Source: Liriodendron chinense (taxonomy: Eukaryota > Streptophyta > Magnoliopsida > Magnoliales > Magnoliaceae). From it: a stretch of DNA of 64,000 nt. Shown here in pieces: positions 57,818 to 64,000 of the stretch (the stretch's first letter is position 1; every line of letters starts with the position of its first letter). The notes beneath the pieces were generated by a model. It ran no database searches. It saw only the letters and a program-made list of their open reading frames with translations, and was not told where the DNA came from. The position numbers were made by a program, and so were the translations under genes. Location: the NCBI GenBank assembly GCA_003013855.2, contig ML058477.1, positions 4,774,001 through 4,838,000 on the forward strand, written 5' to 3'.

Positions 57818-59598
57818 TGTTAATGCAAAGATTTGTCAATTACCATGGTTAGTGTGTCGTTGAGTCCCTGGCAACTGAAGACAGTTTCCCTTGCGGCTGA
57901 AGACAGAAGCTTCTCGAAGATCAAGTCAGCCTCTAGCCTTTTCACCCCAAACCTTTGATCCTATAAAATCTTCTATAGATGGCCCAAGTCCCTTCTAGGC
58001 ACACCCTTAGCACCATCTATAGCTCACCTTCCATTTAGATCAGCAATGGATAGGTTTTTGGTTGCAGAAAGTTCCTTAAAATTGAAAATATTTCAGTCTG
58101 CACTCTCCGATACATACCCGATCCATCGGAGAATATTCCGATAGATGTCCGATCAATCGGACAATGTGTCCGATCCATCGGAAAATAGTCCAGTTACATT
58201 GCAAACTCTCTGGACACTTTTCCGAGCCATCGGAGGTATGTCCGATCCATCGGACAGTGTGTTCCGATCAATCGGACAGTATGTCCGATCAATCGTACAT
58301 TTGTCCAGTAAACTTTGAAAAACTCTCTGGACTCTTTTACGATCAATCGGAGGTCTGTCCGATCCATCGGACAGGGCTCTCCGATCCATCGGACATAGGT
58401 ACGATCCATCGGAAGAATTTCCAGAAAAATTGCATCATCTCTCTGGAAGAAATTCCGATCAATCGGACCACCTATCCGATCAATCGGACAGGGTGTTCCG
58501 ATCAATCGGAACCAAGTCCGATCAATCGGATAACCTGTTTTCAAGCAAAATTCAAATTTGACTAAATCTTATGTCCGATCAATCGGAACCTATCGAGCTG
58601 ACCGTTTTCTGACCGTTGAAGGGCATAATCTATTTATAGAACTCGGTTGGATCTTGCAAAAGACATCTTGAGCACCATCTAGGGTTTGAGTGAGCCTTCT
58701 TCTTGAGATCCCCTTCTTCCAAACCCTTAGATCTGTTGAGTTCATTCTTCAATCCATGTTGATCTGACCAACATTGATTAAGCATTCAAAGCTTGGATTG
58801 AAACATGAACTCAACTCCTCTTTAATGGCATCTTGACCTACCTCTCATAGACATTTGCTTGTCATCAATGCCATTAATGGTGGTTTAGGTAGAAGCTTTC
58901 CTCATATAAAAGCCATATCCCAAAATAGCCTCAACCTAACCTCAATCCCTCACCTTGGAAACTACAATGGGTCATCCGGAGCAAGGTTGCTGATCGAGGG
59001 AGCTGAAGAAGACGTCTTCCGTACAAGCTGAAGCATCTTCAACACAGGCATCATCAAGGGACTCAATCAGCTAAGTATCTTTAGTCTTTCGAGTCCAAGA
59101 AACCTCCTCGAGTTGAGATTTGGGTTTCAGAGTTTGAAGACCCAAACTCGGTAGAGTCCTTGCGTAGGACAAGTCCTTGAGTAGGACAAGCCCTTGTGTA
59201 GGACTAAGTGGTCATGGATTAGTCCTATGGAAGGATGAATCCATGTGTTGAGTCGTAAGTCCTTTTGTAGGCTGTTAAGGTTTATGGTTAACCTCATTTA
59301 AAACCATAGTGATAGTGAAATCCGGCCACTCAAGGAGTGAGTGGATCAGCCGGGAGTGGAGTAGGTACATAACCGAACCACTATAAAAATCCCTTGTTGT
59401 GTGGTGAATGGATGAACTGATTTACTTCTTTTTCATGGGCTTCTATTATGGTTTGCATATCTGATGTTTGATGAAAGTGCTCTAAGAATATTTTGTGTTG
59501 AGAAATTTTAAAAAGTGTCCTATTCACCCCCCTCTAGGACAAGATAACTTGTTTCTTGCTTCTACAACAGCGGTAATCAAACTTATACCGCATTTTCA
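57818..59598 (+). mobile_element. Solo LTR F (copia, Sirevirus-type, plus sense), 1781 bp
   Basis: TGTTAATGCAAAGATTTGTC...ACCGCATTTTCA, flanked by TSD GAGAT (57813-57817 and 59599-59603). Its last about 90 bp (CCTATTCACCCCCCTCTAGG... to ...ACCGCATTTTCA) mirror the copia LTR start TGAAATTGCGGTTTTACCGC at 9324, so orientation is plus. It splits the Tat gag. It carries a TCCGATCAATCGGA array (58090-58590) and a TATTTATAG box at 58631-58639. Confidence 0.93.
58090..58590. repeat. TCCGATC(A/C)ATCGGA palindrome array in solo LTR F
   Basis: About 16-18 copies of TCCGATCAATCGGA or TCCGATCCATCGGA, 18-40 bp apart, ending about 40 bp upstream of the TATA box. The inner CGATCAATCG equals the reverse complement of the CGATTGATCG core in the 47411 solo LTR. 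Confidence 0.9.
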
Positions 59599-59603
59599 GA
59601 GAT

Positions 59604-60330
59604 GCAGGGAAGTGACCCCTTGTTCGGTATTCGCCACTGTCCGCTATTGATGTGTGCTTGACACTGACCCCCATTGTGGGCATTCACCAGTGCTGTCCCT
59701 GTTGGAAATTAAATTGAAATCCCACTGGTGGGGATGTGCTGAAATTGAGTAAAGGTCACATTGGCAGGGACATGCTGAGAAAGGAAAGGGGTCCCATCGG
59801 TGGGGACGTGCTGAAATCTACTGAGATTGTTGCTTGCAAGATTGACTAGAAGTTCTTGCAACAGGAATGCTCTGAGACGGTCTTGTCATTACAGGAAGGT
59901 ATGGAGGAGGATGCCCCATAACGAAGGGCTGAGATGGCTGTTTTTGGTAGTCTTGGGCAGACTCCGATGGTTGTGTTTGATGTGAACTGGAGGCCAAAGG
60001 GACCCGACATGGCTGATGAGATTGCTGAACTGGGCCAACTTGATTGTTGACTGCTGCGGTAGCTTGTGTTTGCATGAATTGTAAGAACATTTCTTGCATT
60101 GATCTCATTCCTTGTGCCAACTCTTGCATGGTTGGCGTATTCTCAATTGGTTGTTACGCTGGAGGTTGCGCTTCGACCATGTCGAGGGCAGGGAAGAGGT
60201 GAGCTTCATCTTCGTGGTCAACATGGCTTGCTGAGCTCGAGTGTGGATTATGCTGTGGAAGGGAAGTTGTTTTCGAAGACGTTGAGCCCGAGGAGGCGCA
60301 ATAGTGAGGAATATGCTCTACTCTTTTTTT
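59604..60330 (-). pseudogene. gag: Tat-like gag N-terminal region
   Basis: HSSSASHVDHEDEAHLFPAL leads to a stop, then TMQELAQGMRSMQEMFLQFM, a short amphipathic helix, and a proline/glutamine/serine-rich segment to 59818. From 59604 to 59800, repeats of GTGGGGATGTGCTGAAATTG (plus strand) continue the low-complexity gag lead that resumes left of solo LTR F. No start codon could be fixed. Confidence 0.65.
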
Positions 60331-60645
60331 TTCTTTGGGTTTTGGGATTTTCTATTTTTTTTTTTTGATGGAATGCTATGCAGATGAGATTGTATGAGGA
60401 CTAATGAGTTTCAAGTACAGGAGGGATTCCGTTTTTCAAGTTGGATCGCAACTAGTGGGACTAGCATGTCCCCAGTGAGTCGTCATTCTGTGGACGCTCG
60501 CCTTTCCGAGCTCCCAACCCTCCTTTTTGAAAAAGGGGGATGTGCGCGCGAATCGCCGTTTGTGCCACTGGCTCGCCTTGTTCTCGAGGGTCTTTTTTCG
60601 GTTGTCGTGTTAAATTGGATATGTTTGGATGAGTTTGTATAAGAT

Positions 60646-60656
60646 CGGAGTCGCCA
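60646..60656 (-). other. Partial primer binding site of the Tat-like host
   Basis: The minus strand TGGCGACTCCG matches the first 11 bases expected for tRNA-Arg priming, then diverges (ATCTTATAC). This marks the 5' LTR end near 60657. Confidence 0.55.
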
Positions 60657-61865
60657 CTAGCCAGTTACTTTGAATCTACTGTCGGCTAGACCCCGTAGAA
60701 ACGTTAGAGAAGGGAATCCGAAGATTCCTTCCTTTAAAATGACTCCTTTTGATCTGCGGCCAGAGATTCGAGGTAAGGGATTACGGTTACAAGGTGGGAA
60801 GATGTTAAGCACCCCACTCTGCCCGTACCGAAGTACAGTCTCTACTTCACAGAATCGAACTAATACTTGAAAGTCTGATTTAATCCTCGTACATTCTCAT
60901 GAATGATATGATGCATGAATGTAGGTTTGAACAGTAAGAGTTTCTGATGGGCAAGTTTCCATTGACAGGTAAGCTCAGAGCATACGCTCGAACTGACAGG
61001 TGCTTTATGCGGGATGCATGCTGTGTATTTGAATAATCAAAGTGTTTGCAGTGATATGATAAGCAGGGGAGTTGGAAGAATAGTAAATGTTGCACTTATG
61101 CTAGATGCGAATGAGATGATGCTAGTAAAAGAGTAGCTGGATGGATGGAGGTGTCCCAAGGGTTTGCTTCGAGTGGCTAGATCAGAACTTGGGTAGCTTG
61201 GGAGACTTGGACTAGGGTCAAGCTGGGCTAGACCAGGGTTAAGCTCTTCTCACTCGGGCTCTCCTTGATGGAGGAATGGACTAAAGGGGGTGGATATGAA
61301 CTCGAAATTTATGGGATTTCTCTGAGAGTTGAGGGATGCTGAAACAGGAGAGGGAATAGGGTATTTATAGCTGCGAGCAGTGGCAAATTGTGTAATTAGG
61401 CCTGGGCGGCCCTCAAGGTGTCACCCGTATGGATTCTCTGCTCCAGCTTCGGAGCGTATGGCCCCCGAACCTGAAGCAGAAAAGCTGTTGGTTCGAGGTT
61501 CGGACCTAATTCGAATCTGTGGCCCGGAACCAGGTGAGTTGACTGGGTTTAAAGATGGATTGATACGGTGAGTTGACTGGGTGCAAGGGCTGGACTGACC
61601 CGGTGAGTTGACTCGGTGATTTGACTCAGCGGGTTGACTCACCAATTTTGACTTTTTTGGGATTTTTTTACTGGTTTTTCTTATTGAGGGGTTTTTCAGG
61701 CTGATGTTTAGGGGTGAGTCGATTGGGTTTAGGCTTGAGCTGGGCTATGGATTGGGGCTTACAAGGGTGAGTTTGGCTGGGTTTAGACATGGGGTTTTGG
61801 GGGTATGGTCCTCCATTCATTTAGCTATCTCTACCAACATTGTAGCCAAAGGTGGGGTGTGTACA
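60657..61865 (-). repeat. 5' LTR of the Tat-like host (approximate ends)
   Basis: The minus-sense start TGTACACACCCCACC is at 61865. TATAAATA (minus) lies at 61362-61369. Near its inner end the word GGGAAGATGTTAAGCACCCC is of a type common in Tat LTRs. The inner border has no clean CA, so the end is approximate; no partner LTR is in the window. Confidence 0.55.
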
Positions 61866-62180
61866 GAAACCTATTTATAAGAGGAAACCCGGAATTAGAA
61901 ACTTGTAGCGCAAAACCGCGCAAAATATCAAATCCCGCACTATAGCCTGGTCGGACGACCGGTTGGGTGATCGGTCAGGAATGATCCAGAGAGTTTTGCC
62001 AAAATCTTCATGTTACTGCCTCAACTCAAACCTGTATGGGGACCGGTTTGAGCGTCCTGCGACCAGTCTGACGACTGGTCTCAAAACACCAAAAATCGTC
62101 CAGGGAGTTTCAACCCAAACTGAGTCAATGTGTCCACTGGCCGACCGGTCGGTGGACACTAACAATGCCCAGTTTTGAGG
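61866..62180 (-). repeat. Fragment of an Athila-type LTR promoter region
   Basis: TATTTATA (61872-61879), then AATTAGAAACTTGTAGCGCAA and a weak GCGCAAAA segment. GACCGGTC-type octamers (GACGACCGGTTG, GACCGGTTTG, GACTGGTC, GACCGGTCGG) run to 62155, with CCAGAGAGTTTTGCC between them. The layout equals the U3-R part of the LTRs at 48725 and 3295. Ends not found. Confidence 0.6.
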
Positions 62181-62655
62181 CCTCTCCAACAGAGCCTTAG
62201 TGATGGAAAAAGAAGGGGTTAAGTACTCTTCTCCGCTTGTACCAAAATATGGTCTCTACTTTATGAGATTTAAAAAATTGTGGTGGATTATTCCATTTTA
62301 GAAATACAAAATAAAGAAAAATCAACGAACTATGATCATGACCACGGAGATAGCACTCAATCATTAATAATATTTATACAAACACACATACATCATTTGT
62401 AACATTTATTAGGATCATTTATTAATTTGTTTTAGGTTTTGGATTTAATGGGGGTCATCCGGCCGAACCCATTGATAAGCTATAATGGTGGGTCGGATCA
62501 GGTCAGATAAAGTTCTACTCGAGCTTGACCCAGTAACTTAAACGGGCTACAATTTCTAACCTAAGCCTGATCCACTTGCAATTTATCTGCACAAACAGAC
62601 CTCAAAAGTGGATCAGGCCAGTTGACACATGTGTAGACCTGACCAATTGCCACCT
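62181..62655. other. Non-coding flank left of the MITE
   Basis: The first 80 bp (AAGTACTCTTCTCCGCTTGTACC and following) loosely resemble 60805-60860 of the Tat LTR and may be a decayed relative. Otherwise no feature. Confidence 0.4.
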
Positions 62656-62663
62656 CCACACAC

Positions 62664-63404
62664 TAGGGCTATGCACGGTTCGGTCGGTTCGGTTTTGAGG
62701 GGCGATGCCCAACCGAACCGACTCTGTCGGTTTTGAATATTTAACAACCGAATCAAACTGATGAAGCCTCACCAACCGAACCAAACCAGATAAATTTTGG
62801 TCGGTTTGGTTTTGTCGGTTTATCAGTTCCATGACAATGTTTAAAATATTAAGAAGATTCAAATCTCTGGTGGACCATACCAATGTAAAAACTGGTAAAT
62901 GACCATTAAAACTTTTTATAATTATAGGCTACAAAAGATGAAAGATCCAAGTCTGTTTAACCTTATCAACAAGTTGGATGAAAAATACACATCTTAGATC
63001 TTCTTCAAGTGGGCCCTAGGACATTTTTAATGGCGAGCATTCAATCAATGTTGTTCATGTGGTGTGGTCCACCTGAGATTTGGGTCTGATTAATTTTTGG
63101 AAACACATCCTAAAATGAGCTGAGAAAACAAATGGACAATGTGGATATATAAGATATTATCAAGGTAGGCAATACAGTAAGGGTAACATATACATAATAA
63201 ATATAATTTAAATATAATATATATGGTCAGCTCGGTTTGGTCGAAAACGGTTTATAATTTTCACAAACCGACAATTGAAATGATATTCTCGATTTTTAAT
63301 ATAAAAAAACCGATTCGTCCTGAAATAGAATGGAAAACTGACCGAAACCGATCGGTTCAGTTCGGTCAGTTTTATCAATTTGATCAATTTTTTGAACAGC
63401 CCTA
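62664..63404. mobile_element. hAT-type MITE (741 bp)
   Basis: Exact 8-bp TSD CCACACAC at 62656-62663 and 63405-63412. The terminal inverted repeats are TAGGGCTATGCA and, inverted, TAGGGCTGTTCA, a hAT-like end. GGTTCGGT and its variants recur near both ends as subterminal repeats (62678-62810; 63225-63380). Open frames inside are low-complexity and show no transposase motif, so it is non-autonomous. Confidence 0.88.
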
Positions 63405-63412
63405 CCACACAC

Positions 63413-64000
63413 AGTGAATGAGTCCGCTGTGTCCGCTGTGTGCAAGATTCGAACCGCTGAAAATGTGCTCTCCTCATGGAGATTATTGGGCACAAAAATC
63501 AGCGCAATCTACTTATTTGGTGGGCTATAGATTTGGTTGGTGTGGTTTTTATGAGAATGGTGCATCCTACTCGACTGGACCTTAGTACCCGGTCCATTTA
63601 TACTATAATAACATTTCTAGTTTCTCTTGAGGTCAAACCCTTTACCACCTTTGGTTAGTTAGTAGATGAATTTTTGCACTCTTTAGGGTGTTGATTGGCA
63701 TAGACTAGATCCAAACCGGTTCCAGTATGGGCTGTGCCAGCTCAGCAGACAATTAGGTGGACCCGGAGACCATTTTCAGGCTATGCAGGTATATTTTTAG
63801 TTGTAACAAGTTGGGCCTTTGGTTGATCAAATGGCCCCATTTGCTCGATATCATTAACCCCATCCTTTTTGTATCAAAATGAATCAACCATATATAAATA
63901 GAGTCGATCGCATGGGAAGAACGGATCAACACCATCCGTTTTAAGATACAAACGTATCAACAGTGTCCACTTGTATTGAATGCATCAATCTAAAAGTCTG
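63413..64000. other. Non-coding right end of window
   Basis: TCCGCTGTG is duplicated at 63423-63440. No coding signal, LTR end or repeat array was found in the remainder. Confidence 0.5.

Larger units (their letters stand above)
39447..61865 (-). mobile_element. Tat-like Ty3/gypsy host element (minus strand, heavily nested)
   Basis: Minus-strand order is: 5' LTR (about 60657-61865), primer-like TGGCGACTCCG (60646-60656), gag (60330-59604, 57812-56635, 47405-46360), protease (46000-45222), RT (43860-43614 and 42085-41460), RNase H (41460-40400), integrase (40400-39450). It is cut by three solo LTRs with perfect TSDs and probably by element C. The motif set (IDFRDLNKVSPKDDFPLPHID, YVDDM, extra RNase H with FDGAANSKGSGIG) marks the Tat lineage. 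Its 3' LTR is not in the window. Many stops show it is old. Confidence 0.85.

Noticed and set aside
58153..58565. Open frames with regular CPIDR/CPMDRT repeats
   Set aside because: They are translations of the TCCGATCAATCGGA array.
1..64000. Ordinary single-copy plant gene or organellar DNA
   Set aside because: No non-element coding frame, rRNA, tRNA or plastid/mitochondrial gene was seen; the PMD genes are the only host-type coding signal and sit with elements.

Overview
This is a plant nuclear window made almost entirely of nested LTR retrotransposons. I see no ordinary single-copy gene, no rRNA or tRNA gene, and nothing bacterial. The Ty3/gypsy Athila-like, Ty3/gypsy Tat/Ogre-like and Ty1/copia Sirevirus-like proteins, the plant tRNA-Asp primer site, the plant mobile domain (PMD) genes and a hAT-type MITE all point to a flowering plant with a large, repeat-rich genome. 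I cannot name the species.

The insertion order can be read from target-site duplications (TSDs). The oldest recognisable layer is a minus-strand Tat-like gypsy element. Its 5' LTR is at about 60657-61865. Its gag, protease, RT, RNase H and integrase run leftwards to 39447, and a plus-strand PMD pseudogene (5620-6957) may belong to its 3' part. It is broken by a copia-type solo LTR (57818-59598, TSD GAGAT), an Athila-type solo LTR (47411-56629, TSD TACCT) and another Athila-type solo LTR (42086-43613, TSD AGTAT). It is probably also broken by a large gag/pol-less element, here called C (8528-39446). Inside the 47411-56629 solo LTR sits a complete gag-protease-only element, here H (48725-56292, TSD CTTGC). 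C has 3.2 and 2.8 kb LTRs, a tRNA-Arg-type primer site and an antisense PMD gene (27848-31480). Its left LTR holds a Sirevirus-like copia element, D (9324-23167, TSD CCATG). D's own left LTR holds a solo LTR, E (10537-12477, TSD CCTAC). C's right LTR holds a truncated Athila-like element, G (32825-36901, TSD GTAAG). The left edge (1-4880) is an Athila-like gag-protease element, A, cut by another LTR. The right end (62181-64000) is old non-coding DNA with a hAT-type MITE (62664-63404, TSD CCACACAC).

Every coding region checked carries stops, frameshifts or lost catalytic residues, so nothing here looks autonomously mobile today. D is the best preserved.

The strongest unexplained pattern is regulatory. 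Copia and gypsy LTRs that are otherwise unrelated carry clusters of the same short palindromes (GACCGGTC in most, CGATTGATCG in two), always 30-105 bp upstream of the TATA box. Such palindromes are known from Sirevirus LTRs; the same ones in Athila-like LTRs are the surprise. Other points of interest are two PMD genes carried antisense to their elements, a five-copy CACGTG cluster in one LTR, and tandem arrays whose copy number differs between the two LTRs of one element.
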